Notes: generated by a model from the sequence alone, not told the origin. 34,834 bases of DNA from Verrucomicrobiia bacterium (GCA_030425355.1 JAUIAG010000018.1:1-34834), one strand, 5' to 3'. Positions 9,285-18,613 are shown, counted from the first letter of the stretch. Made by a program: numbers and translations.

Positions 9285-12200
9285 ATGAGCACCTGCATAG
9301 GACTGAAAAAAATGGGCTTCGTGGTCGGCCGGCGTGTCCATTTGCAATTTATGTGTGCACTGACAGTGACGTGGCTGGTGGCATTTATGGAACCGGCATC
9401 CGCGGAATTTGTTCCGCCGGCAGGGCAGGTCACTGTCAGCGACCTGAAAGTCATTGAAAGGGCCGGGGCATCGTATTACGCGGCGGGTGAAGCGGGGACC
9501 ATGCTTTTTTCTGCGGATGGCCGGTCGTGGGAAGTCATTGAATCGTCGACCACGCGCAGTTTTTCCACCTCTGCGGTTTTCTCCGACAATGTGATAATGG
9601 GAGCTTCCTGGGTCGATGTTTTCGGGTTCACGACAGTTCCCCAGGGGCTGGATCTGGTTTACTTCGAGCCGGGAAATGATTCCCTGTCACTGAAGAAGGC
9701 GTCCGGCCTGACCGGCAGATACAACAGCCTGACCCGGTTTGTTGTCTCCAACACAGGCATCACCGGATTCGCCATCGCCGAATCCGGACCGGGTGGAAGA
9801 ACAATAGCACGCATTTCCTCCACCGACGGCGTGAACTGGAATGAAACCATCCTCACCTCATCCGGCGGTTTCTTCAACCATATCCAGTTTTTCATGGATA
9901 CATTTTATGCTGTCGACATGTCGCGTGGCATGATCGTGAAGTCTGCCGACGGGCTGAGCTGGCAGGACGCTGCTGCATTGGCTGGAGGTAGTCAATCGGA
10001 TTGGGTGACGGTCCTCGGAGTGATTGGAGAGCGCCTTGTCGCAGCCGGAAAAAACGGCAGGCTTCATTATACAGTCGACGGGCAGTCCTGGACCAGTGGC
10101 CGGGTTGATATTCAGGGGATTATCAATATCAGTGCCATCGCCGAAGAAAAGGGCCTTATCGTTGTGGCTGGAGAAAATGGAAGAATAGCCACATCCCGGG
10201 ATATGAAGACCTGGCTGGATGTAACCCCGCCATGGAGTCACCTCAACTGGCACGATATTGCCGCCGGACCTGACGGGTTTGTTGTGGTCGGGGAATCCGG
10301 TGCCATAGCCATTTCATCACAGGGCAGTGAATGGGATGCCGTTTCATACCCGACCTTGAATAAAGTCTCCCATCTCGTTGAGAGCACCGGTCCACTCTCA
10401 TTCATGAATGACAATGGTCAATATGCAGAATTTCAACGGGGACTGAAAACCGGCATGGGTGAACTCAGCCTGCCTTTTGCCCCATCCGCGGTGTTCCGTG
10501 ATGGAAGCACATGGGTCCTCGGATCCAATGATGGTGAGATAGCCGTTTCCACAGACGGTCTTGACTGGCAGATCTATACACATCCATCGGGAGCGATTGT
10601 TTCAAAGATTATAGCAGTTTCGGATTCATTTGTGGCCATCACTGCGGGCGGCCATATCCTGCAGTCGGCGGACGGACTCGAATGGGCTTCGGTCAGTCAA
10701 ATCCCCCTGCTGGAGGATATTTGTTATGCAGACGGGACATTTCACGCCATCGCTCGAAAACAGGGCTATCCTTCAATGGCTTTCTATAAAAGTGGCGACC
10801 TCAGATCCTGGCAGGCGGCTGCATTATCCGGTTTCGATTCCAACACGGAGAAGCTAACCGGAATAACCGCCGGCAGAGGCATTGTGGTGGCTTCATCGGT
10901 ATCCCGGTCCGTCAGCAGCAAAGGTCATCTGGGCTATCCATCCATATACTATTCAAAGGATGGAGGTATGACATTCGACCATGTGCAGATAACCCAGCAC
11001 AATGTGGCACTCCGTGGAGTGCTGTTTGACGGAGACCGGTTCGTTGCCTACGGATCACATGGGGTCATGAAAGTCTCCCGTGACGGGGAGACGTGGACAT
11101 CCGGCCCGGCGGATCAGCTGGTGATTCAGGACTATGTCTCCGGAATGGCCACTGATGCGGGTGTGCTCCTGCTGACTTCACGTGGCCAGGTGCTTGCCAG
11201 CCCTGATGAGGAGTATTTTGAAGGCCTTCCGAATCTGGCTCCCTCGGCATCGGATGATGAAGTCACTGTCAATTCCGGTGATTATATCTACATCCCGGTT
11301 CTCGAGAATGACAGTGACCCCGATGGTGATCTCGATCCGCTTTCCATCGAAATTATATCTCCTCCATCAGGTGGCGGTCTGGTCGTGAATCCAGGTGAGC
11401 CGGTGACAGTCGGGTCGGTGAAGACTGTGGTTCCTGAAGGGGTTATTGTCTATCAGAATACCGCACTCATGCAGGGATTCGACAGTTTCACTTATCGGGT
11501 TGCCGATGCGGAAGGGCTGTATTCCGGGACTGTCACCGTCCGCATCAATATCAATGAGCCGCCTTCAGTTGTTTTCCACAATCCTGTTGATTCAATGGTC
11601 ATGGATGCTGACTCTTCGGACTGGGGTGATGATCAATCTGTCGGGATGGATCCGCGCGATGCCACAGCAGCCGATGATGAACTGGACTGGCGCAACATGT
11701 ATGTTGCTCACGACCGGCATTTTCTGTATCTGGCATACGATTCCTATCTGCCGATCAGCCTGAGCTGGGCGCATAATATCTTTATCGATTGTGACGAGGA
11801 TGAGTCCACTGGTCTCGAATATGCCGGTCTCGGCGTGGATGTGCTGGTCCAGCAGGGGCGTGTCTATCAGTATGTCGGTGACGGATCCAGCTGGGAATGG
11901 CTTAACCTCTTCTCCGCAAATCAGGCTGCTTCATCCGCTTTCGTCGAAATAGCCGTCCCGAGAATTGCACTTGGACAGAATGACCGGATTCGCCTGGCCT
12001 TCCACGCATCCAACGCGGCCTACGGTGAAAACTCGACGATCGATGTCTTTCCTAACAATAGCGGGTTTATCCGCTATAGTCTGAGTGTCGAAGGTGGAAA
12101 CCATGCTCCGGCAGTTGCCGCCGGTTCGCATGCGCTTGTAGCCGGTGGAGGCGTCGACTTTGCTCTGCATGCGGTTGATCCGGATGGTGACCCGCTCACC

Positions 12201-13289
12201 GTGGTGCTGCTCAATCCACCTTCCCATGGTCAGCTGAGCGGGTCGTTTCCACAAATGAGATATAGCCCGGATGACGGGTTTACCGGTATGGACTCCATGA
12301 CATGGAAAGTCAGTGACGGTTTCCACGAATCCGTCGAGGTGAGTGAGGAATTCATCGTCTATCCTGCCCCTGCCGACGGATTTTTCCAGATACCGGTATT
12401 CAATCTCACCGTGGATGGAGATCTTTCGGACTGGACCGGCATACCCTGCATCGGTGAAGACCCGGATGATGTCCGTCCCCGGTCTCCGTCTCTCATAGAC
12501 TGGCGTCGGATATGGATGGCCAATACTTCGCGCCATCTGGTGATCGCCGCCGAGACTTTTGAAACCAATCCGCTCAGTGCCGATTTCAACGTCCTTTTTG
12601 ATACAGACAGCGATGAGGATTCAGGATTTCTGGGGCATCCGAACACCCGGCGGATCAACGGAGCTGATTTCCTCCTGCAGGGCCAGTACCTGTTCCGATA
12701 CACAGGCTCAGGGCATGACTGGTCGTGGGAATATGTCGCGGCTGCCGAACATGCCTGGAAAGGCACCGTTCATGAGTGGAAGATATCCCTTGCGGATCTG
12801 GGTGATCCGGAGGAGGTCCGGGTGCTTCTCAAGGCGGAAATCAATCAGTTCTACCACGAGCAGCTGCCAGTCATTGAAATTTCGGCGGTGAATGATTTTT
12901 TTCCGGATGAGTCACGGGACCGCTCTGTCGACAGCGTATTGAAGTATAGGATAGTCAGGCTGCCGCTGCAGACCGCAATTCATTCCGCTGCGGGCCATCC
13001 CGTGGATGTGAGGCCGCTGCAGTCCTTCAGGGTCCTGATGCAACCGGGGATTCCCGCGGCCATTGCCCCCGGCTCGATGCCTGAATCCATCCGGGAGAAA
13101 AACATTGAACTCACAATCGATTCCCCGTCCGGCATGAACTACATCATTCAGCAGAGCCATGATTTCAGGCAGTGGGATGATGTGGCGAGCCTGAGGCTCG
13201 AGGCGGGGCAGTCCGTGGTCGTTGTCCCCGATGACGGTTCTCCGGCATGTTTCTACCGTGCCATCCCCGCACAGGATGCCAGGTATTGA
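9285..13289 (+). CDS. Large secreted multidomain protein: YCF48/BNR-like beta-propeller repeats, two cadherin/Ig-like modules, two CBM9-like domains, C-terminal 'FYRA' module
   Basis: 1334 aa; repeated '(D)G.xW' units (DGRSWEVI, DGVNWNET, DGLSWQDA, DGQSWTSG, DGLDWQIY, DGLEWASV, DGETWTSG); 'NDSDPDGDLDPLSIEI' and 'VDPDGDPLTVVLLNPPSHGQLSG'; two 'D.D.SDW' domains (around 11590-12090 and 12400-12960); C-terminal 'YIIQQSHDFRQWDDVASL...CFYRAIPAQ'. Confidence 0.82.
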   Translation: MSTCIGLKKMGFVVGRRVHLQFMCALTVTWLVAFMEPASAEFVPPAGQVTVSDLKVIERAGASYYAAGEAGTMLFSADGRSWEVIESSTTRSFSTSAVFSDNVIMGASWVDVFGFTTVPQGLDLVYFEPGNDSLSLKKASGLTGRYNSLTRFVVSNTGITGFAIAESGPGGRTIARISSTDGVNWNETILTSSGGFFNHIQFFMDTFYAVDMSRGMIVKSADGLSWQDAAALAGGSQSDWVTVLGVIGERLVAAGKNGRLHYTVDGQSWTSGRVDIQGIINISAIAEEKGLIVVAGENGRIATSRDMKTWLDVTPPWSHLNWHDIAAGPDGFVVVGESGAIAISSQGSEWDAVSYPTLNKVSHLVESTGPLSFMNDNGQYAEFQRGLKTGMGELSLPFAPSAVFRDGSTWVLGSNDGEIAVSTDGLDWQIYTHPSGAIVSKIIAVSDSFVAITAGGHILQSADGLEWASVSQIPLLEDICYADGTFHAIARKQGYPSMAFYKSGDLRSWQAAALSGFDSNTEKLTGITAGRGIVVASSVSRSVSSKGHLGYPSIYYSKDGGMTFDHVQITQHNVALRGVLFDGDRFVAYGSHGVMKVSRDGETWTSGPADQLVIQDYVSGMATDAGVLLLTSRGQVLASPDEEYFEGLPNLAPSASDDEVTVNSGDYIYIPVLENDSDPDGDLDPLSIEIISPPSGGGLVVNPGEPVTVGSVKTVVPEGVIVYQNTALMQGFDSFTYRVADAEGLYSGTVTVRININEPPSVVFHNPVDSMVMDADSSDWGDDQSVGMDPRDATAADDELDWRNMYVAHDRHFLYLAYDSYLPISLSWAHNIFIDCDEDESTGLEYAGLGVDVLVQQGRVYQYVGDGSSWEWLNLFSANQAASSAFVEIAVPRIALGQNDRIRLAFHASNAAYGENSTIDVFPNNSGFIRYSLSVEGGNHAPAVAAGSHALVAGGGVDFALHAVDPDGDPLTVVLLNPPSHGQLSGSFPQMRYSPDDGFTGMDSMTWKVSDGFHESVEVSEEFIVYPAPADGFFQIPVFNLTVDGDLSDWTGIPCIGEDPDDVRPRSPSLIDWRRIWMANTSRHLVIAAETFETNPLSADFNVLFDTDSDEDSGFLGHPNTRRINGADFLLQGQYLFRYTGSGHDWSWEYVAAAEHAWKGTVHEWKISLADLGDPEEVRVLLKAEINQFYHEQLPVIEISAVNDFFPDESRDRSVDSVLKYRIVRLPLQTAIHSAAGHPVDVRPLQSFRVLMQPGIPAAIAPGSMPESIREKNIELTIDSPSGMNYIIQQSHDFRQWDDVASLRLEAGQSVVVVPDDGSPACFYRAIPAQDARY

Positions 13290-13309
13290 ATGAAAAGGGA
13301 TGGAACCGT

Positions 13310-15178
13310 TCAGCTGGTGACCGCTTTTGCAGCCGGTTCCGCGGTTTTCTCCCGTGCGGTGTCCTCGAGGACTCCCTTGACGCCGGGGACCAGTCTGACC
13401 GCTTCCACGATCATCCAGATTTCGAGAGCGATGCTCACAATGCCGATGATCGAGAGCAGGGGATTGGTGTGGATCCACCCGTTTTCCCCGAAGAGATTCA
13501 GAAGCATGGCCCACAGTGGCATGACAAGCATGAAGACCATGGGAATGGCGATGAACCAGACCGGCTTGTTGCGCCGCCAGAGGTAGAAGCTGATCACCAG
13601 GAAGGACAGTCCGCCCAGAAGCTGATTGGTGGCACCGAAGAGCGGCCACAGAAGCAGTCCGCCTTTTCCGGCGCTGGCAAAACTCCAGTCCTTCCAGGTC
13701 GCGCCTCCCACCGGCAGGGCTGCAATAACAAATGCGATGGCAATGGCGAAGATTGTGGCAGCGTGCATGTTTTCCAGAATGCCGAGTGGTCTGACCGGTT
13801 TTTCAGCCGGGCCGAATTCAATGGTCCGTCCCAGTTCCTGGATGACATAACGCTGGAGTCGGCAGGCGCTGTCGAGGGTCGTTCCTGCGAAAGATGCCAC
13901 CAGCACGCCCATCAGTGCCACGGCCACGGCGTGCGGGATTCCCAGGGCTCCGAGAAAATTGGCGGATCCATCGACGAAGGCTCCGACTTTGGCGGCAAGG
14001 GATCCGGCTGTTGACCAGCTGTCATAGCGGGCCGTCCATGCCTCGGTGCCCGTCAGCCACACTCCTTCAGTCGAACCGGGAATCCCGAGACCGATTCCAG
14101 CCGCGCAGGCGAGGATCACAATCGTGGCAAGGAACCCTTCAGTCAGCATGCCTCCGTATCCCACAAATCGGGCGTCCTGTTCGTTGGTCAACTGCTTGGA
14201 ACTGGTTCCGCTGCTCACCAGGCAGTGAAAGCCCGAAATGGCTCCGCATGCGATGGTCACAAAAAGAAAAGGGAAGATCGGCGGAGCCTCTTTTGGATGC
14301 AGGTTCAGCAGGGGTGCTGCCATCTCCAGCGGCTGCCGGACTCCTTCATGGGCGGGGCCGCCCGCCAGCGCGGCCACCACCAGACCGACGAAAACCATGG
14401 CCAGACAGGTGATCAACTGCAGGGAGTTGATGTAGTCGCGGGGCTGCAGAAGGATCCACACCGGCAGCACCGAAGCAATGTAGGAATACACCAGCAGAAT
14501 AATCACCCATGTGAGGACAAACTGTTCGCTCATCATGGTGTTGAACTGACCGAGAAGTCCGTGGTTTCCGAAAACCACCGTCGCATACATCACCACCAGA
14601 GCGGCGATCGACGGCAGGAGCAGATTCGCGCCCTTGCGGTGCAGAACCGCTCCGATGACCACCGCTATCGGAATCTGGATCAGGCAGGGGAAAATCGAGG
14701 CAGGGTAGAGTCGGAACACACTGGCAATGACCAGTCCGAAAATCGCCAGAACCACCGTCAGCGCAAAAAAGAGTATGAGTAGAAAAAGCAGCCGGACCCG
14801 CCGGTTGAGAAGCCGGCCGGCAATGTCCCCCACGGTCTTTCCCTGATTGCGCAGGCTGACCACCAGTGCCCCGAAATCATGAACCGCCCCGATGAAAATC
14901 GATCCGAGGACCACCCAAAGCAGCGCGGGGACCCAGCCCCACATGATGGCAATGGCAGGCCCGACAATCGGTCCGGTTCCCGCAATCGAAGTGAAATGGT
15001 GACCGAATACCACCTCGCGGCTGGTTGGAACATAGTCCTTTCCATCCTCCAGTTCCCTCGAAGGACAGACCGCATCCGCCGACAGCCGGAACAGTTTCTG
15101 CCCCAGCCACCGGCCATATGTGTTATAGGCGGTAACAAAGCCAACACCCGCCAGCACTGCAATAATCAATGGTACCAT
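13310..15178 (-). CDS. cstA: Carbon starvation protein A (CstA family, peptide/pyruvate transporter)
   Basis: 'YNTYGRWLGQKLFRL', 'VPTSREVVFGHHFTSIAGTGPIVGPAIAIMWGWVPALLWVVLGSIFIGAVHDFGALVVSLRNQGKTVGDIAG', 'SGFHCLVSSGTSSKQL'. The ORF extends to 15313, but MVPLIIAVLAGVGF at 15178 is the more likely start. Confidence 0.94.
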   Translation of the reverse strand: MVPLIIAVLAGVGFVTAYNTYGRWLGQKLFRLSADAVCPSRELEDGKDYVPTSREVVFGHHFTSIAGTGPIVGPAIAIMWGWVPALLWVVLGSIFIGAVHDFGALVVSLRNQGKTVGDIAGRLLNRRVRLLFLLILFFALTVVLAIFGLVIASVFRLYPASIFPCLIQIPIAVVIGAVLHRKGANLLLPSIAALVVMYATVVFGNHGLLGQFNTMMSEQFVLTWVIILLVYSYIASVLPVWILLQPRDYINSLQLITCLAMVFVGLVVAALAGGPAHEGVRQPLEMAAPLLNLHPKEAPPIFPFLFVTIACGAISGFHCLVSSGTSSKQLTNEQDARFVGYGGMLTEGFLATIVILACAAGIGLGIPGSTEGVWLTGTEAWTARYDSWSTAGSLAAKVGAFVDGSANFLGALGIPHAVAVALMGVLVASFAGTTLDSACRLQRYVIQELGRTIEFGPAEKPVRPLGILENMHAATIFAIAIAFVIAALPVGGATWKDWSFASAGKGGLLLWPLFGATNQLLGGLSFLVISFYLWRRNKPVWFIAIPMVFMLVMPLWAMLLNLFGENGWIHTNPLLSIIGIVSIALEIWMIVEAVRLVPGVKGVLEDTAREKTAEPAAKAVTS

Positions 15179-15296
15179 TTTCCCGTTTCCTGTTGCCGGA
15201 AAATAGCAGCTCATTCCCAATCCATGAAGCAAGAATTGAACTGAAACCCGGCTGCCCGTCCAGTCCGGGTGCAGGCCACCAACCAGGGGCAATAAA

Positions 15297-15341
15297 AAAC
15301 CGGACGGCTGCATTCTATTCGATGCATGGCCTGTCCGGTTT
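15297..15341 (-). terminator. Intrinsic-terminator-like hairpin in the cstA upstream region (possible attenuator)
   Basis: Plus-strand AAACCGGAC (15297-15305) pairs with GTCCGGTTT (15333-15341), with inner GGC/GCC and TGCAT/ATGCA helices. On the minus strand the hairpin runs into TTTTTTATT (plus 15291-15299 is aataaaaaa). Confidence 0.65.
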
Positions 15342-15493
15342 ACACAGAGAGTGGATTCCCCACCGCAATGCCGTGTATTACCTTTCCATTGAACAATGGA
15401 AATATAAGTGGATCCCCTTCCGCGCTTTCGGCTTCCTGCAAAGGCCTGCCGGCTGACGCTAATGAAGTCCGGGTTCCATTTTTTAACACTTAA

Positions 15494-15618
15494 GGTTCAA
15501 GGACATAGTATAATAATCACGCACATGGCAGGGAAATCTGTTGTCGAGCCGTTAACCCGGCTCAGGAAATTCTTCCTGTCCAGAACCTTAGTTGGTAAAG
15601 GTAGACGTCCCTTGAACC
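15494..15618 (+). ncRNA. Candidate structured leader RNA / riboswitch-like element upstream of the Na+/H+ antiporter
   Basis: Closing stem GGTTCAAGG (15494-15502) / CCTTGAACC (15610-15618), 9 bp perfect. It encloses hairpins GAGCCG-TTAACC-CGGCTC (15546-15563), CAGGAA-ATTC-TTCCTG (15563-15578) and CCTT-N8-AAGG (15586-15601). No known family recognised. Confidence 0.4.
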
Positions 15619-15704
15619 GAAATCAAGAGCAGTTCGACGGGTAATTTGTCCACCTGTATCTGCCACAACAGGGTAATCGGTCAGGCGGCGAAGAGGATTA
15701 AGTC

Positions 15705-16958
15705 ATGAGTATATTTGAAATTTCCGCCCTCCTTCTGAGTGTGGCGGCAGTCTGCGGATTTCTGAACGAGAAGTATCTTCATCTGCCGACCACGATCGGG
15801 CTGATGGTGATCTCATCGGCGGTGTCGGTGGTGATGCTGGTGCTCCATGCCGTCGGATTCGAGCTGGCCATTACCGCCGAGCAGATCATCTCACAGATTG
15901 ATTTCGAGGAGGCTCTCATGGAGGGAATGCTGTGTTTCCTGCTTTTTGCCGGAGCCCTGCACATGAACCTCGAGCGCCTGATGGCACGGTTCCGCATCAT
16001 CGGGATCCTTGCGACTGTCGGCGTGGTCGCCTCCACACTCCTGGTCGGCGTGCTCACCCGCGGGCTGTTTTCCATCGTCGATATCGAAATGCCGTGGATT
16101 TTCTGCTTTCTTTTCGGCGCGTTGATTTCGCCAACAGATCCCATTGCAGTGGTTGGACTTCTCAAGCAGGTCGGGGCACCAAAGTCCCTTGAAACCAAGA
16201 TCGCCGGTGAATCCCTTTTCAATGACGGTGTCGGCGTCGTGGTGTTTCTTGTGCTTTTCAAGAGTCTGAGCAGCGATGATGCGCTCAAGGCCGGCAAAGT
16301 CGCCACGCTTTTTGCTCAGGAGGCTGTCGGAGGCATCGTCCTCGGGCTGGTGCTTGGATACATCGGCTACCAGATGCTGAGGGTGCTGGAGAATTACTCC
16401 ATCGAAATTCTGATCACTCTGGCCCTGGTGATGGGCGGGTATTCGGTGGCGCAGCGCCTGCATGTATCCGGCCCACTGGCCATGGTGGTGATCGGTCTCA
16501 TGATCGGCAATATCGGACGCGTTCTCGCCATGTCCGAAAAGACCCGTGCGAACCTCGATACCTTCTGGGAACTGATCGATGAAATTCTCAACGCGATTCT
16601 TTTCGTTCTGCTGGGGTTGGAGCTGGTGATTCTCGAACTGACACCAAAGGCCCTGATGGTGGGTGTCCTCGCCATTCCGATGGTTCTTTTCTGCCGCTGG
16701 GTCTGTGTGCTCGTTCCGGTGACAATCCTTAGGAAGTTCCGGATGCCATTCAATCCCCATGCCGTGAAGATCCTGACGTGGGGCGGGCTGCGGGGAGGCA
16801 TCTCAGTTGCACTTGCCCTGACACTTCCGGCTGGAGAGGAGCGTGAACTGCTTCTTGTGGCGACCTACTGTGTTGTGGTGTTCTCAATCGTGGTCCAGGG
16901 GCTGACCATGGGTCGGCTGCTGCGGCGTGCCTCCGTTGAGCACCCGGCGGATGCCTGA
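15705..16958 (+). CDS. Sodium:proton antiporter, CPA1 (NhaP-like) family
   Basis: 417 aa, about 12 hydrophobic segments; 'FLLFAGALHMNLERL', 'FGALISPTDPIAVVGLLKQVGAPKSLETKIAGESLFNDGVGVVVFLVLF', 'LTWGGLRGGISVALALTLP'. Confidence 0.95.
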   Translation: MSIFEISALLLSVAAVCGFLNEKYLHLPTTIGLMVISSAVSVVMLVLHAVGFELAITAEQIISQIDFEEALMEGMLCFLLFAGALHMNLERLMARFRIIGILATVGVVASTLLVGVLTRGLFSIVDIEMPWIFCFLFGALISPTDPIAVVGLLKQVGAPKSLETKIAGESLFNDGVGVVVFLVLFKSLSSDDALKAGKVATLFAQEAVGGIVLGLVLGYIGYQMLRVLENYSIEILITLALVMGGYSVAQRLHVSGPLAMVVIGLMIGNIGRVLAMSEKTRANLDTFWELIDEILNAILFVLLGLELVILELTPKALMVGVLAIPMVLFCRWVCVLVPVTILRKFRMPFNPHAVKILTWGGLRGGISVALALTLPAGEERELLLVATYCVVVFSIVVQGLTMGRLLRRASVEHPADA

Positions 16959-16975
16959 TATCCCGGGCATTCAGG

Positions 16976-18613
16976 TCAGTCCAGCCCCGGACCATCGATC
17001 AGCTTTTTCAGGGAATCCAGTGAGTCGGCAAGTTCCACCGTCTTGTCATCGCGTATCCTGCTGATTCGCGGGAACCTCAGCGCAATACCCGATTTGTGAC
17101 GGCTCGAGTAACGAATTCCCTCGAAGGCAATTTCAAAAACCACAGCCGGGGGCACTTCGTGAATCGGGCCATGACGCTTTACTGTATTGGCCTTTATCCA
17201 CTGGTCGATGCGACCGATCTCGGAATCGGTGAGTCCTGAATAGGCTTTTGCCACAGTGACGATGCGGTCGCCGTCGTGCACGCCGAAAGTATAGTCGGTG
17301 AAAAGACTTGCCCGCCGGCCGTGACCCCGCTGGGCATACAGCAGAACCATGTCCGCCGTCCATGGATCAATTTTCCATTTGAACCAGTCGCCCCGCGGGC
17401 GCCCGACCCGGTATGGGCTGGAAAGCCGTTTCAGCATCAATCCCTCGACTTTGCGCTCTCTCGATGATTTGCGGATGGCCGCCAGATCGGCCCAGGATGC
17501 TCCGTCGATCTGTGGAGAGCGCCGAAGGTGACCGGGGGCGGTGAGGTCGGGCACGACTTCGTTAAGCCGTTCAATTCGACTATGGAGCGGCCACTCCCGG
17601 ATGTCCTTGCTCCCGTGCTCAAGAATATCATAAGCCAGGAAGAGAACCGGGATCTTTTCCTGCAATCTTCGGCTCACCGTCTTCCGGTTCAGTCGCTGCT
17701 GCAGATGATCGAATGGCTTCGGAAGACTCTCCTCATAGTCCCATGCGAGAATCTCTCCATCGAGAACAGTGCCGTCAGGCAGTCCCATGGATTCCATTTC
17801 GATCTCGGGAAAGGAATGTGTGATGAATTCCTCGCCGCGTGACCACAGCAGCGACCGGCCGAGGCGGCGAATGAGCTGCGCGCGGATGCCGTCCCATTTC
17901 CACTCGGCACACCACTCACCGACTGACCCCAGTTCCTCAGCACTTGTTTCGAGAGGAGTCGCCAGAAAGAACGGGTAGGGCTGTGCGGGACTCGGGTTAC
18001 CGGAGGATTCGCGGGACGTAATCCGCCGGTAGGATTCGGCATTGGGTTCCCATGGATCGAGAAGGCGATGTGCCATCACCGCCGGGTCGATATTGTGGAC
18101 TTCCGCAAGCGCCCTTGTGACCAGTGTGCGCGCCACTCCGATCCGCCACCCGCCGGTGATCAGCTTGTTCCAGACCAGTCGCTCGCGGGAATCCAGCATC
18201 CCCCATACCGATTCCAGCATGCTGCGCTTCTCCGAATCTTCGGCCTTCGGCAGCGGGAGTAGAAATTCCTCCACCAGTCTGTGCAGTGCCGGCACATCAC
18301 CATCCCGTTGCGGTTTGCCGGAAGCAGCCGTCTCCGGACCGGGATGCAGCAGTGCAAGGGTCTCGGCCAGATCTCCCACATGGTCATAGCACTCTTCGAC
18401 CAGCCAGAGCGGCACGCCGCCTATTTCAGAAATCCATTCCCGAAGCTGTCCGGTTCTCACCGCCCTTTTGAGTCTGCGGCCCGTCAGAAAATACAGAGCC
18501 CAGGCAGCATCTTCCGGCGGGGCATCCACAAAATAGCACTTCAGAGCGGCCAGCTTGTCCGTTGTGCGGTTCGATTCATCAATGGCTCTGATAAGCTGAC
18601 AAAATTGTTTCAC
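16976..18613 (-). CDS. ATP-dependent DNA ligase (cisplatin/DNA-damage-response ligase type)
   Basis: 545 aa; motif I 'EWKWDGIRAQLIRR', 'LDGEILAWD', 'VEGLMLKRLSSPYRVGRPRGDWFKWKIDPWTADMVLLYAQRGHGRRASLFTDYTFGVHDG'. 4-bp overlap with the upstream exonuclease gene. Confidence 0.93.
   Translation of the reverse strand: MKQFCQLIRAIDESNRTTDKLAALKCYFVDAPPEDAAWALYFLTGRRLKRAVRTGQLREWISEIGGVPLWLVEECYDHVGDLAETLALLHPGPETAASGKPQRDGDVPALHRLVEEFLLPLPKAEDSEKRSMLESVWGMLDSRERLVWNKLITGGWRIGVARTLVTRALAEVHNIDPAVMAHRLLDPWEPNAESYRRITSRESSGNPSPAQPYPFFLATPLETSAEELGSVGEWCAEWKWDGIRAQLIRRLGRSLLWSRGEEFITHSFPEIEMESMGLPDGTVLDGEILAWDYEESLPKPFDHLQQRLNRKTVSRRLQEKIPVLFLAYDILEHGSKDIREWPLHSRIERLNEVVPDLTAPGHLRRSPQIDGASWADLAAIRKSSRERKVEGLMLKRLSSPYRVGRPRGDWFKWKIDPWTADMVLLYAQRGHGRRASLFTDYTFGVHDGDRIVTVAKAYSGLTDSEIGRIDQWIKANTVKRHGPIHEVPPAVVFEIAFEGIRYSSRHKSGIALRFPRISRIRDDKTVELADSLDSLKKLIDGPGLD

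Noticed and set aside
13247-14782. Plus-strand ORFs of 255, 172 and 185 aa
   Set aside because: Antisense to cstA, which has unambiguous family motifs; treated as shadow ORFs.
15420-15545. Possible c-di-GMP-I (GEMM) riboswitch (TCACGCACATGGCAGGGAAAT; TGCAAAGGCCTGCCGG...CCGGG)
   Set aside because: Fragments resemble GEMM submotifs but occur in the wrong order and spacing, and the GACGCAAAGCC partner is missing downstream of CACGCACA. Not a credible match by eye; cmscan would settle it.
15619-15704. Possible ydaO-type c-di-AMP riboswitch (GGGTAAT, CCGAAATC fragments)
   Set aside because: Only short fragments resemble the consensus; the conserved GGGGUGAAU and CCGUCAGCUAAC blocks are absent.
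15891-16760. 289-aa minus-strand ORF
   Set aside because: Antisense to the Na+/H+ antiporter; His/Gln/Asp-rich shadow translation.
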